Origin: CAZWCE01 sp964632505
Lineage (GTDB): Bacteria > Planctomycetota > Planctomycetia > Pirellulales > Thermoguttaceae
Reading direction: 5' to 3'
Assembly: GCA_964632505.1 (NCBI GenBank)
Contig: CAZWCE010000001.1
Coordinates: 513,914-577,913 of the forward strand
DNA length: 64,000 nucleotides
In this document: piece after piece, positions 28,150 through 36,868 of the stretch
Layout of the letters: each line of letters begins with the position of its first letter
Position numbering within the stretch: position 1 is the stretch's first letter
Made by a program: the position numbers and the translations under genes
Notes under the pieces: generated by a model
Database searches by the model: none
What the model was told of the DNA's origin: nothing
The model's input: only the letters and a program-made list of their open reading frames with translations

Positions 28150-28455
28150 ATGAGCCTCTATTGTTGCGATCGCTGCCATCGGGTGTTGGACCCGGAGAAG
28201 GATTTGTGTTATGTGATGCAGATCGACATCGCCGCGGCGCTGGCCCCCTTGATCGAAGAATGCCGGGAGAAAGGCGACTACCTGATCGAGGTGCGCAAAA
28301 TCCTCAATGTGATTGCCGAGGAGGAAGCGGAGCTGGTCAACGACGACGTGTTCCTGCAGATGGAATTTCACCTGTGTCACGATTGCCGGATGGAACTGGC
28401 GAGCAACCCGTTGCGCATCAACGCGCTCGGGGGAGCCCAATTCAGTGAAAACTGA
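28150..28455 (+). CDS. Small CxxC-type protein, probable zinc ribbon
   Basis: A 101-residue protein beginning MSLYCCDRCHRVLD, with a second CxxC (LCHDCRM) near residue 75. Two CxxC pairs separated by ~65 residues suggest one zinc-binding knuckle. The acidic helical middle (IAAALAPLIEECREKGDYLIEV) has no obvious partner motif. The start at 28150 is chosen over 28006 because AAAGGAGG sits ~10 bases before it and the CxxC follows immediately. Role unknown. A nuclease-like gene follows on the same strand. Confidence 0.65.
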   Translation: MSLYCCDRCHRVLDPEKDLCYVMQIDIAAALAPLIEECREKGDYLIEVRKILNVIAEEEAELVNDDVFLQMEFHLCHDCRMELASNPLRINALGGAQFSEN

Positions 28456-28528
28456 GCGGCCCTTTTTCAGCGGCATCACTCGAGATGGCCGTTTCCCCGC
28501 AGCGTTCTGATGGATTCTCCCGAATAGG

Positions 28529-29128
28529 ATGTCCGAGATGGCCAAAAAGAATTCCCGGATGTTGGCCGTGATGGTGATCGTGGTCGCCCTGCTTGTCGGG
28601 CTGGCTCGGATCTCCAAGATTTTCCCTCCCATCGCGACGCAGACGCCCCCGCCGGCGTTTCTCTCCGAAGGCTTCCATCGCGTCGAGCGCGTCGTCGACG
28701 GCGACACTCTTCTGTTGGAGAATCGGGCTCGCATTCGGCTGATCGGCGTCGACACTCCCGAGACGGTCCGGCCGGATCATCCCGTCGAGCCGTTCGGTCC
28801 CGAGGCGACCGAATTCACTCGAGAGAAGATCGAGTCCGTCGGAGGGGAGGTGAGGCTCGTGTTCGACGGTGACCGCAAGGACCGGTACGATCGCTTTCTG
28901 GCTCATGTCTACGTGGGGGAGGAATTGCTCAACGAGTCCCTGGTGCGCTCTGGGTTGGCACGTGCACGGACCGAGTTCAATTACTCCGAAGAGTACAAGA
29001 AACGATATCGCCGGGCGGAAAAAGAAGCCCGAGATTCGAATCGGGGAATCTGGTCGCTCGAAGAGAATCGATTCCAAGGTGCTTCCCCCGACGACCCTCC
29101 GGCTTCGTCGGCCCGACTCCTATTTTGA
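28529..29128 (+). CDS. Membrane-anchored thermonuclease-like (SNase) protein
   Basis: A 199-residue protein with an N-terminal transmembrane or signal segment (MLAVMVIVVALLVGLARI). The staphylococcal nuclease domain follows: VERVVDGDTLLLENRARIRLIGVDTPET, FDGDRKDRYDRFLAHVYVG and ALARARTEF. These carry the catalytic Asp/Arg/Glu pattern of SNases, which cleave DNA or RNA with calcium. The protein ends in a short Pro-rich tail. Likely extracytoplasmic, in nucleic-acid scavenging or degradation. Confidence 0.82.
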   Translation: MSEMAKKNSRMLAVMVIVVALLVGLARISKIFPPIATQTPPPAFLSEGFHRVERVVDGDTLLLENRARIRLIGVDTPETVRPDHPVEPFGPEATEFTREKIESVGGEVRLVFDGDRKDRYDRFLAHVYVGEELLNESLVRSGLARARTEFNYSEEYKKRYRRAEKEARDSNRGIWSLEENRFQGASPDDPPASSARLLF

Positions 29129-29170
29129 CCCTGATTTGACGCGGTCTTCCTATCCTGCCTTTTTTGCCGC

Positions 29171-29199
29171 TTGATCCGGGCCCCCTTTTCTGAGATAAT
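29171..29199 (+). promoter_or_regulatory. Sigma-70-like promoter of btaA-btaB
   Basis: TTGATC at 29171-29176, a 17-base spacer, and GATAAT at 29194-29199. It lies ~105 bases ahead of the btaA start, and no other gene intervenes. Confidence 0.6.
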
Positions 29200-29304
29200 G
29201 GGCCATCCTCTCCCTCGGGACGGATGGTGCCCGGTCGGTGTCTTGCGCACCTTGACGGAGGGAGACAAGCAGCGGAAACGAGATCGTGATCATAATCGAC
29301 GAGG

Positions 29305-30546
29305 ATGTTTATGATGATGTCAGTAGGAGAGTGGGTCAGCGGCCAGGTATTCCAGTATGTTCACGGGAATAATCTTGTTTACAACATGTGTTGGGAAGAT
29401 CCCCGTCTGGATCGAGTGGCGCTGGAGCTGCAACCGAAGGACAATCTGCTGGTCATCACCTCGGCCGGTTGCAACGCGCTGGATTATCTTTTCACGGGGT
29501 TGAATCACGTTTATGCGGTCGACATGAACCCGCGGCAGAACGCCCTCTTGGAGCTGAAGATCGCGGGGATCAAGAATCTCGATTATGCGACCTTTTTCCG
29601 AATGTTCGGCGAGGGGCGCCTCCCGGGGATCCGGAAGATCTACGAGGAGCATCTCCGCGACGACTTGACGATTTGGTCGCAAAAATACTGGGACCGCAAG
29701 ATCAAGCGTTATTTCGGGGGCCGCCGGAATACGTTCTACTTCCACGGCACCAGCGGCGCTTTCGCGCGGATGATCAACACCTACATCGACCGCATCGGCC
29801 GGTTTCGAAAGGAGGTCGAGCGAATCTTCGAAGTCGATTCGATTGAAGAGCAACGCGAGATCTGGAATGAGAAGATTCGCAAAAGGCTCTGGTCGCGGCC
29901 GATCCGATTCCTGATCAATCGGGACGCCTCGCTCTCGATGCTGGGCGTCCCCCGGGCCCAGCGCTTGCAGATCGAAAATCAATACGAGGGCGGCATCGTG
30001 AAGTTCGTGCAGGATTGCCTCGATGCCGTCTTCGGCGAACTCCCCCTGGCCGATAACTACTTCTGGCGATGCTACTCCACCGGCAGTTATACGAAGCACT
30101 GCTGCCCGGAATATCTCAAGGAGGAGAATTTCCAGAAGCTCAAAGAGGGACTGGTCGAGAAGGTCACGATTTTTACCGACACGGTCGAAGGGTTTCTCCG
30201 CAAGCACGACGACGTGGAGATTTCGCGTTACGTATTGCTCGATCACATGGACTGGCTCTCCGACAGGTATTACGAAGCGCTCGTTTCCGAGTGGCAGGCG
30301 ATTGTCGATCGGGCCGCCCCGGAGACCCGCATCATCTGGCGTAGCGGCGGTTTGCGGACCGAGTACGTCGATTCGGTGCCGGTGACGTTTGAAGGGCATG
30401 CCTGCCGCGTGGGCGACATCCTCACGTACCACCTGGAAAAAGCCGAATCGCTGCACCGGAAATGCCGCGTCCATACTTACGGCAGCTTTTACATCGCCGA
30501 TTTGGATCGTCGCCGCATGCAGGAGGTCGCCGAGCAGGACGCGTGA
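29305..30546 (+). CDS. btaA: S-adenosylmethionine:diacylglycerol 3-amino-3-carboxypropyltransferase (BtaA)
   Basis: A 413-residue protein of the BtaA/DUF3419 family. YNMCWEDPRLDRVAL and LVITSAGCNALDYLF, then VYAVDMNPRQNALLELK, form the SAM-binding Rossmann-like core. The enzyme moves the aminocarboxypropyl group of SAM to diacylglycerol, the first step of betaine lipid (DGTS) synthesis. The C-terminus has RTEYVDSVP and HTYGSFYIADL. Start at 29305 with GAGG close upstream; nearby in-frame ATGs at 29311-29317 are alternatives. The methyltransferase partner follows 72 bases downstream. Confidence 0.88.
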   Translation: MFMMMSVGEWVSGQVFQYVHGNNLVYNMCWEDPRLDRVALELQPKDNLLVITSAGCNALDYLFTGLNHVYAVDMNPRQNALLELKIAGIKNLDYATFFRMFGEGRLPGIRKIYEEHLRDDLTIWSQKYWDRKIKRYFGGRRNTFYFHGTSGAFARMINTYIDRIGRFRKEVERIFEVDSIEEQREIWNEKIRKRLWSRPIRFLINRDASLSMLGVPRAQRLQIENQYEGGIVKFVQDCLDAVFGELPLADNYFWRCYSTGSYTKHCCPEYLKEENFQKLKEGLVEKVTIFTDTVEGFLRKHDDVEISRYVLLDHMDWLSDRYYEALVSEWQAIVDRAAPETRIIWRSGGLRTEYVDSVPVTFEGHACRVGDILTYHLEKAESLHRKCRVHTYGSFYIADLDRRRMQEVAEQDA

Positions 30547-30618
30547 TCGTGGCTCGGCGCCGGCACCGCGGCGGATATTGTTCAGGCGTATCGATGATCT
30601 GGATTCAGGAAAAGACCC

Positions 30619-31368
30619 ATGAGTTTCTTCGGCGACATGAAAGTGCTCTATCACATGGCGGTCCGCCCGGTGCGGGGTAAGAATCATGCGCAGCGGATGG
30701 AGAACTTCTACGGAGGCCAGGCCGACGATTACGACCGTTTTCGCGAGCGGCTGCTCAAGGGGCGGCAGGAACTCTGGGACATGCTCGAGGTCCCCGAAGG
30801 CGGGGTGTGGGTCGATATGGGCGGAGGCACCGGCTCGAACCTCGAATATTTCGGTCCTTCGATCGATCGCCTCCGGAAGGTGTACGTGGTCGATCTTGCC
30901 GAGTCGCTGCTCGAGGTCGCCCGGAAACGCGCCGAGGAAAAAGGTTGGGATCACGTCGAGGCCGTCGCCGCCGATGCGACGACCTTCCAGCCGGAAGACG
31001 GCCCTGTCGATGTGGTCACCTTCTCCTATTCGCTGACGATGATCCCCGACTGGTTCGCCGCGATCGAGAATGCCCGAACGATGCTCAAGCCGGGCGGCAC
31101 GATCGGCGTGGTCGATTTCTACGTCTCCCGGAAACATCCGGAGCAGGGCGATTCCCGCCACGGTTGGGCCACGCGGAGCTTCTGGCCGTTGTGGTTCGCC
31201 GGCGACAACGTGTTTCCCAGTCCGGACCACCTGCCGTTCTTGAAGCGGATCTTCCGCCCGAAGAAACTGGAGGAGAAGAAGACGCGGATTCCCTATTTCC
31301 CGGTCCCCTGCTTCAAGATGCCCTATTATCAATTCGTCGGAGAAAAGACCGAGATCGCGGCTCCCTGA
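30619..31368 (+). CDS. btaB: Diacylglyceryl homoserine N-methyltransferase (BtaB)
   Basis: A 249-residue SAM-dependent methyltransferase. Motif I reads VWVDMGGGTGSNLEYF, followed by VYVVDLAESLLEVARKRAEEKGW, ADATTFQ and TMIPDWFAAIENARTMLKPGGTIGVVDFYVS. Together with BtaA it would trimethylate diacylglyceryl-homoserine to DGTS. AGGAAAA precedes the ATG. The pairing with btaA is what fixes the substrate; sequence alone gives a generic methyltransferase. Confidence 0.85.
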   Translation: MSFFGDMKVLYHMAVRPVRGKNHAQRMENFYGGQADDYDRFRERLLKGRQELWDMLEVPEGGVWVDMGGGTGSNLEYFGPSIDRLRKVYVVDLAESLLEVARKRAEEKGWDHVEAVAADATTFQPEDGPVDVVTFSYSLTMIPDWFAAIENARTMLKPGGTIGVVDFYVSRKHPEQGDSRHGWATRSFWPLWFAGDNVFPSPDHLPFLKRIFRPKKLEEKKTRIPYFPVPCFKMPYYQFVGEKTEIAAP

Positions 31369-31418
31369 CGGGCGGTTGGAAAACGAGCTGCTGAAGATCG
31401 ATTCCGTCGACGGCGCGC

Positions 31419-31454
31419 AAAAAAAGCCCCCGGGGGCAAGGGGTCCCCGGGGGC
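31419..31454 (-). terminator. Rho-independent terminator of the chemoreceptor gene
   Basis: GCCCCCGGGG (31426-31435) and CCCCGGGGGC (31445-31454) form a 10-bp GC stem. On the minus strand it is followed by seven U (A-run 31419-31425). It lies 75 bases after the minus-strand chemoreceptor stop. The plus strand lacks a T-run, so it does not obviously terminate btaB. Confidence 0.85.
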
Positions 31455-31528
31455 GGCTCCTGTTCGCCATTCATGGAAGTGGTGATCGAGGAGCAAGGGT
31501 GTTTCGTGTCGCGTTTGGGCATTCCTGT

Positions 31529-33307
31529 TCAGGCATGCGCCATTTCACGCGGCTCGCTCTGGTATTTCTGCATTTGGCGGCCTTCGGACTTGACCTTGAA
31601 CCGCTTGACCATTTCGAGCAAGGCCTTCGCTTGGGAGCTCATCTCGACGGAACTCGAGGCGGTCTCTTCGGCGACCGCCGTGTTCTGCTGCGTCACCGTC
31701 TCGATCTGCTGCAGTCCCTGTTGGATTTGCGAAACTCCTTGCGCCTGTTCGTTCGAAGCCTCGGCGATCTCCTTGACCACCGCGGCGGTCTTCTCGACGT
31801 TCTCGGCGATTTCGTTCAGCGAATGGGATGTTTCCTCGGCGATACGCGAACCGTCTTCGATCTCCTTATTGCTGCCCTCGATCAACTCGGCCGTTTCCTT
31901 GGCGGCTTTGGCACTTCGGGCCGCCAGGTTGCGGACCTCCTCGGCGACGACGGCGAATCCCTTGCCGTGACTCCCGGCACGGGCTGCTTCCACGGCCGCA
32001 TTCAGTGCCAGCAGGTTCGTTTGGAACGCGATTTCGTCGATCATTTTGATGACCGTGCGGATCTCTTCGGAGTTCTTGGTGATGCGCTGCATCGAATCGA
32101 TCATCTCCGACATCCGCGATTGCCCGGTGCCGGCCACGTTACTGGTGGTGTCGATCAATTGATTGCCGGTTCGAGCGTTTTCGGCGTTGCGGTTGGTGCG
32201 GTTGCTCAACTCGGTCAGGCTGCTGCTGATCTCCTCGAGACTGGCCGCTTCCTCGCTGACCGCCTGGGAGAGGTTCTGGCTTCCCTCGTTCACTTCCTGG
32301 GAACCGACATTCACCTGCTCGGCCGAGGAGCTGATGCCCTGCACCACGTCGTTGAGGCTCTGGGTCATCTCCTTCAGCGAACGCCCGAGCATGTCCTTCT
32401 CCGAAGCGAGCTGCACCTCGACGGTCAAGTCGCCGCTGGCGATCTTTTCGGCAAGCTTCGCCTTCGCTTCCAGGGCATCGCAGGCCCGGTCGAGCGCTCG
32501 CCCGAGCTGGCCGATTTCATCTTTCTGGTCCATCCCCAGCCGAACCGTCAGATCGCCGTCCTGAATCGATTGGGCCATCTCCTTGCCGCGATGCAGGCGC
32601 CTCGAGATTCCCCGGGCGATGACGGTCGAGAAGACCAGCACCACGATGACGCCGATCGCGAACGCGGCGCCTTGCGCCTGGTAGAACTTGGTGGTCGCGG
32701 AGTTGATGTCGGCCTCGATGGCTTCTTTCTGCTTTTGGATGTCGTCGATGTACCGCCCGCAACCGATCAGGTAGTCGGTGCCCGGAATGGGGGCAGCGTA
32801 GCTGAGCTTCGGTTCGATCGAACCGTTCTTATCGAACTCGTATTCCACAAATCCCCCGCCCGACTTGGCGGCCTGGACGATTTCGCGGACATAGAATTTT
32901 CCGTTTTCGTCGGTGGTATTGGTGTCGTCCTTGCCGGTCTTTTCCTCGCCGGTCTGGGTCGGAATGTTTACTCGCCGGCAGTCCATGTCGAACACGAAGT
33001 AGTAACCGGAATCGTCGTCGTACCAGCGGTCGTGGTCGGTCATCTCGATGAGCATCTGCTTTTTCTCTTCGGGCGTTTTCGCCTCTTGGAGTTGCTCACT
33101 GGCATACTCCACTTTCGCCGTGACCAGTCCTTTGAGTTCACGTTCGACATCATTTCGCATCACGTTGTCGACGGTCGGGAGGATGGTCGTGTCCCGGAGG
33201 CTCGACATCGTGTAAACTGCGCCGGCGAACATGGTCATCATGCCCAAGACCGGAATCATCACAAGAATTCCTAATTGCCAGCTCACTTTCAAATTGGAAA
33301 ACTTCAT
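31529..33307 (-). CDS. Methyl-accepting chemotaxis protein with sCache-like sensor
   Basis: A 592-residue chemoreceptor. MKFSNLKVSWQLGILVMIPVLGMM begins with transmembrane helix 1. The periplasmic sensor (about 35-220) has DHDRWYDDDSGYYFVFDMDCRRV and SYAAPIPGTDYLIGCGRYIDD, resembling a single Cache domain. A second helix (AAFAIGVIVVLVFSTVIARGI), a HAMP segment and the signalling hairpin follow, with IDEIAFQTNLLALNAAVEAARAGSHGKGFAVVAEEVRNLAARS at the tip. Start at 33307 is chosen because the longer frame to 33478 adds 57 non-family residues. No C-terminal pentapeptide is seen. Terminator at 31419-31454. Confidence 0.9.
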   Translation of the reverse strand: MKFSNLKVSWQLGILVMIPVLGMMTMFAGAVYTMSSLRDTTILPTVDNVMRNDVERELKGLVTAKVEYASEQLQEAKTPEEKKQMLIEMTDHDRWYDDDSGYYFVFDMDCRRVNIPTQTGEEKTGKDDTNTTDENGKFYVREIVQAAKSGGGFVEYEFDKNGSIEPKLSYAAPIPGTDYLIGCGRYIDDIQKQKEAIEADINSATTKFYQAQGAAFAIGVIVVLVFSTVIARGISRRLHRGKEMAQSIQDGDLTVRLGMDQKDEIGQLGRALDRACDALEAKAKLAEKIASGDLTVEVQLASEKDMLGRSLKEMTQSLNDVVQGISSSAEQVNVGSQEVNEGSQNLSQAVSEEAASLEEISSSLTELSNRTNRNAENARTGNQLIDTTSNVAGTGQSRMSEMIDSMQRITKNSEEIRTVIKMIDEIAFQTNLLALNAAVEAARAGSHGKGFAVVAEEVRNLAARSAKAAKETAELIEGSNKEIEDGSRIAEETSHSLNEIAENVEKTAAVVKEIAEASNEQAQGVSQIQQGLQQIETVTQQNTAVAEETASSSVEMSSQAKALLEMVKRFKVKSEGRQMQKYQSEPREMAHA

Positions 33308-33957
33308 CTCTCTACTTGCTCCTATAGCATGAAATGGAATGCGCGAGCCTTCTGTTTTACTTGAAGGCAACCCTTGTTGTTTTTCTTCCCTTGCCCAAAA
33401 AAACCGGAGATCGTTGCTGCCCGTGAGTGGTTTCGGCTCTTGAAAACTCTCTTGGTTCAGGGGGGAATCTCTCTCCAAAAATGTAGATCACCGTCTAAAT
33501 ACACCTCGAAAAAAAATAGGAAACAGAAGCATAAACTATGCACAACAAGCATGGTAAAGTAGTGTTTGTTTTTCTCCGTCTTTTTCTTCGGTCCACTTTC
33601 GGGCATAACAAAGAGATGGTTTTGCCGAAGAGATTCCAAAACACTTGGGTTTTGAGCGATCGTGAACCTCTCGAAAAACCCCTATGAAATAAGCCTTTTC
33701 TTGACCAAATACCAAAAGCGTTCGATCAAGGAGATGGGTTTGTTTTTTGAGAGCAGGGCAAAAATGCCCGTTTTTTTAAGAAGAGGGGGTTATGCGCCCC
33801 TTGTGGAGGGAGGATGAGGCGGGACGCGATTGCGGGAAAATTTTTTTAGGGATTCGCCGTTAATCGAGAAAAAATTACTGATTCCAGGGGGGTGGTTTTT
33901 TCTCTCAAAGAGGGGAGAAGGGGCCCGTGCGGGATTGATGATCCTGTCCATTCTTTG
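33308..33957. other. 650-base AT-rich intergenic region
   Basis: Much more AT-rich than its surroundings, with poly-A and poly-T runs. No convincing protein-coding frame is seen. It contains an orphan rightward terminator (33756-33777), so a small RNA is possible. It sits between two leftward genes, so it also carries the chemoreceptor promoter, which I could not place. Confidence 0.5.
33756..33777 (+). terminator. Orphan intrinsic terminator-like hairpin
   Basis: GGGCA/TGCCC (33756-33760 with 33765-33769) around an AAAA loop, then G and seven T. The stem is only five pairs. No rightward gene ends nearby, so if real it terminates a short unannotated transcript. Confidence 0.4.
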
Positions 33958-35178
33958 CTAAGGGACTTCAGGGGAAGTTCTTCCACCACGATGTTTCCCC
34001 GGCATTGGCGAGGGCCCTCGATGGAAAGGCGGGGGATTCCTTTCTTCCTGACCCGGTCCGGCGGGACGGCCCCTTCGTGGTTGGGATCTGCCGGGTGGGC
34101 CAGAGCCGAAGAAGGGCTTTCCTCGGAACCGGTCGTTCGGATAATGAACATCTTTCCACCACCCGAAGTACGACATCGTGAGTGCCCGGAGCATCGCTTC
34201 CGGAGGGAGGGTGAGAATCCAGTCTCGCTTGTCCTTGTCCATTTCATTTTGGAGATAGTCGGCCAGTTCCTTTTCGGTCGGCAATGCTTCGGTCGGGTCG
34301 AAGGGCTGCCGTTTTCCTTGAGCTTTCATGATCTTTTCAATCAAATGGCTGATCACCAAGCGTTTGAGGGTATCGGTTTGTTGGTCCGCGGACATTTTTT
34401 CGAGAAACGCCTGCGCTTCGAGGGAAAGGTTGCGACGCATCGCCTCGAGGTCGTCCGGAGTGACCAGTAACGGCGCGTCCGCGGTGTGACGGTGTCGCAA
34501 CCAAACGCGCACGAGAAACTCTCCCTGTTCAAGGCGTTCCTGTTCCTCGTTCCCTTCGTTCGATCTCGCTTCCAGGTGGTATCTTTTTCGGATCTCGTTC
34601 CGTCGTGCTTCAGGGAGTTTTTCGACAAACTCGCGGGCTTTTCGGGAGGCGAGTTCGACCAGCCAGCGATAGAGCGGTTCGACATTTTCCTCACGGAGTG
34701 GGCCGGGACGCATATTTCTCGGATCATGTCCACGGGCCTGCATTGTCCTTTGCTTGGCTTGCTGTTGGCGATATTCGCGGATCCACTCGACGCGTTCCCG
34801 GGGCGATTCGAGATTTTCCAGCTCGGCGCGATCGTACGGCGGGACGGATTTGAGCCATTCGTAATATCGGTGCATCGTGGCGATCAGCGACTCGGAATCG
34901 TCGCCGGCGGCGATCTTCTCATGGAGCCTGCGGAGTTGGTTGCGTTCACTCTCGGAGAACGAGTCGGAGTAGAACTTGTTGAGATTCTTGCCGAATTCAC
35001 GTCGTTGTTCCTGCGACATCGATTCGAGCCGTTCGCGCCTTTGTTTCACGGCGTCCTGATCCAACTGACCGAAGGCCGCGATCGGCATGGCGAGCAAGGG
35101 GGCCGCCAGCCACAGCCCGAGGGGGATGGGGAGGGAAGTCATTATTCGTGGCGAGGGAAACACGCGACGTCGGGTCAT
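33958..35178 (-). CDS. Exported helical protein of unknown function in sigma-factor cluster
   Basis: A 406-residue protein with a signal peptide (PLGLWLAAPLLAMPIAAFGQ). The mature part is strongly helical and charged: RERLESMSQEQRREFGKNLNKFYSD..., ESPRERVEWIREYRQQQAKQR. The C-terminus is Gly/Pro/Arg-rich (PRRGRPAGPGQEERNPPPFHRGP). A periplasmic heavy-metal sensor or DUF3106-like role is conceivable but not shown. AGGAG sits before ATG at 35178. It follows the anti-sigma gene on the same strand by 47 bases, so it may be a third member of that operon. Confidence 0.65.
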   Translation of the reverse strand: MTRRRVFPSPRIMTSLPIPLGLWLAAPLLAMPIAAFGQLDQDAVKQRRERLESMSQEQRREFGKNLNKFYSDSFSESERNQLRRLHEKIAAGDDSESLIATMHRYYEWLKSVPPYDRAELENLESPRERVEWIREYRQQQAKQRTMQARGHDPRNMRPGPLREENVEPLYRWLVELASRKAREFVEKLPEARRNEIRKRYHLEARSNEGNEEQERLEQGEFLVRVWLRHRHTADAPLLVTPDDLEAMRRNLSLEAQAFLEKMSADQQTDTLKRLVISHLIEKIMKAQGKRQPFDPTEALPTEKELADYLQNEMDKDKRDWILTLPPEAMLRALTMSYFGWWKDVHYPNDRFRGKPFFGSGPPGRSQPRRGRPAGPGQEERNPPPFHRGPSPMPGKHRGGRTSPEVP

Positions 35179-35225
35179 GAGTACGTGAACTCCTGAAAGG
35201 TGCTGATCATGGGGCTCGGTGGAGG

Positions 35226-35792
35226 TTACGTCCCAGAATGATTCTCCGCGGCTTTTTGGGATTCGTCATCGAAGACGCCTTGTCGATCGAGTTCCCGGAG
35301 GAATTCGATCTCTTCCACTTGGCTGTATTCGTCGAGTTTTTCGATGATCGGCATATCGCGGAGGATCTGTTCGGTCCGACTGGGGACCATCAGACGCACC
35401 AATCCGTAACCGGCCAGAAAGAGTGCGACGACCGCCATCGCGACGACCAGTTGGCCGGCCATGCGTCGTTGCCGGCGCCGGTGGACCTTCTCTTCCAGCT
35501 CTTCTTCGGCCTTGACGGCGACCATTTCCATCGTCGACTGGATGATCGCCTTGTCGATGGTCGACGTTTCGAGTTCATCGAGCAGGTTCCAGGCCTGTTC
35601 GAGCTCGGTCATTCGTTCCCGCAATCGCGGCTCGCTCCCAAGACGTTCTTCGACCGCGAGGGCTTCCTCGGTGCTCAATTCACCGTCGAGATAACTCACG
35701 AGAAGTTCGTCGTCCGGCTCCGGGGTGGCCGGAAGTACTTCCTCGGCGAGCGGTTGGGATGCAACGGCTTTTTTTCGATTCGACTTGGCCAT
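35226..35792 (-). CDS. Putative membrane anti-sigma factor
   Basis: A 188-residue protein. The start MAKSNRKK at 35792 is favoured by GAGGTC upstream; an ATG-like start 33 bases earlier (35825) is open. The N-terminal part DDELLVSYLDGELSTEEALAVEERLGSEPRLRERMTELEQAWNLLDEL resembles the anti-sigma domain of ECF partners, but the usual zinc His-Cys-Cys motif is absent. A transmembrane helix (GQLVVAMAVVALFLAGYGLVRLM) follows a basic stretch. It lies 66 bases downstream of the sigma gene on the same strand, the standard arrangement. Confidence 0.72.
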   Translation of the reverse strand: MAKSNRKKAVASQPLAEEVLPATPEPDDELLVSYLDGELSTEEALAVEERLGSEPRLRERMTELEQAWNLLDELETSTIDKAIIQSTMEMVAVKAEEELEEKVHRRRQRRMAGQLVVAMAVVALFLAGYGLVRLMVPSRTEQILRDMPIIEKLDEYSQVEEIEFLRELDRQGVFDDESQKAAENHSGT

Positions 35793-35858
35793 GATGACCT
35801 CGGTTCGGGGCAAATCCTTGATCATTTCCGTCCAGCAGTTTGCCGGCCAGGAGATGAA

Positions 35859-36533
35859 TCACGCATCGGAAAGGGGATCGGCCGTGGTGGATTGATCGGG
35901 CTGAAGACTCTTTCCGCTACGGAGATACGGTTCCAGAATTTCCTTCAAATTGGTCCGGGCTCGACAAAGGAGCGACTTGACGGCCTGCGGAGTGAGTTCC
36001 ATCGTATCGGCGATTTCCTGATAGCTCATTCCTTCGAATTTATTGAGCAAAACGGCCATTTTCTGTCGCTCGCTGAGCAGTTCGACCGCGAGCCGAACGA
36101 TTTCTCGGGTTTCCATTTTGTCGATTCGTCGGGCGGGGACCTGCCCGCTGCTGGCTTGGAGCAACTGTTCTAGGGGATGGGCGCCCCAGGGACCGCTTTC
36201 CCGTCCTTCGAGCTGGACCTCAGGTTTTCGTCGGCGGCTCCGCAGGGCGTTCAAGGCGACGTTGTTGGCGATGGTGAACAACCAAGTGGCGAACTTGGCG
36301 GAGGCGACATATTTTTTTCGTGCCCGATAGACGCGAAGGAACGCTTCCTGGGTCAGGTCTTCGGCCCATTCCCGATTTCCCACCACGTGCTGCAAGACCG
36401 AGAGGACCCGACCCTGATACCGGATCATCAGCTCCTCGAACGCCTCGGCGTTGTCGTTGCGGACTTCAAGCATCAGGCGGACGTCGGGGTCCTTGGTGGC
36501 GTAATGTCTTGCTGTGGAATCACTTACAATCAA
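35859..36533 (-). CDS. ECF sigma factor
   Basis: A sigma-70 family member of about 224 residues. Region 2 is AFEELMIRYQGRVLSVLQHVVGNREWAEDLTQEAFLRVYRARKKY..., with FATWLFTIANNVALNALR. Region 4 is LSERQKMAVLLNKFEGMSYQEIADTMELTPQAVKSLLCRARTNLKEIL. No region 1 or 3 is present, as expected of ECFs. An ATG at 36692 would add 53 Arg/Pro-rich residues that look non-coding, so I prefer TTG at 36533 (LIVSDSTARHYATKDPDVRLML), where family-like sequence begins. The start remains uncertain. Followed by the anti-sigma gene. Confidence 0.85.
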   Translation of the reverse strand: MIVSDSTARHYATKDPDVRLMLEVRNDNAEAFEELMIRYQGRVLSVLQHVVGNREWAEDLTQEAFLRVYRARKKYVASAKFATWLFTIANNVALNALRSRRRKPEVQLEGRESGPWGAHPLEQLLQASSGQVPARRIDKMETREIVRLAVELLSERQKMAVLLNKFEGMSYQEIADTMELTPQAVKSLLCRARTNLKEILEPYLRSGKSLQPDQSTTADPLSDA

Positions 36534-36868
36534 GGGAGCTACCTGTTGGGCTCGCGGGAACGGGTGTTTTCGCTCCGGCGACCGGTATCGGGAAGTAACG
36601 CGGCCGTGAAGCGAGGGGCCCCGGTTTTTTTTCTCGGAAGCCGCTATATCATGAACCACGGGGATGGGAAAAAGTTTTGTCGTGCGCAGCAAGAACCCGA
36701 AAAAAAAGAAGCCTCGAAAGGCCGAGCTTTGAGAAGGCGAAATTCGCTTTCCGAGTTACCAGAGCATGCTAAAGTATAGTATGATTCTCCCCCCCTGTCG
36801 ATTCAACCCTGTACGGGGGGGAAGATGCTTTTTTTGGTGGGTCAGGCTTTCTCGAAGAGTTCCGAGCG

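Noticed and set aside
29320..31470. A ~715-codon leftward open frame across btaA and btaB
   Set aside because: It is the complement of two clearly recognised genes and shows no family motif.
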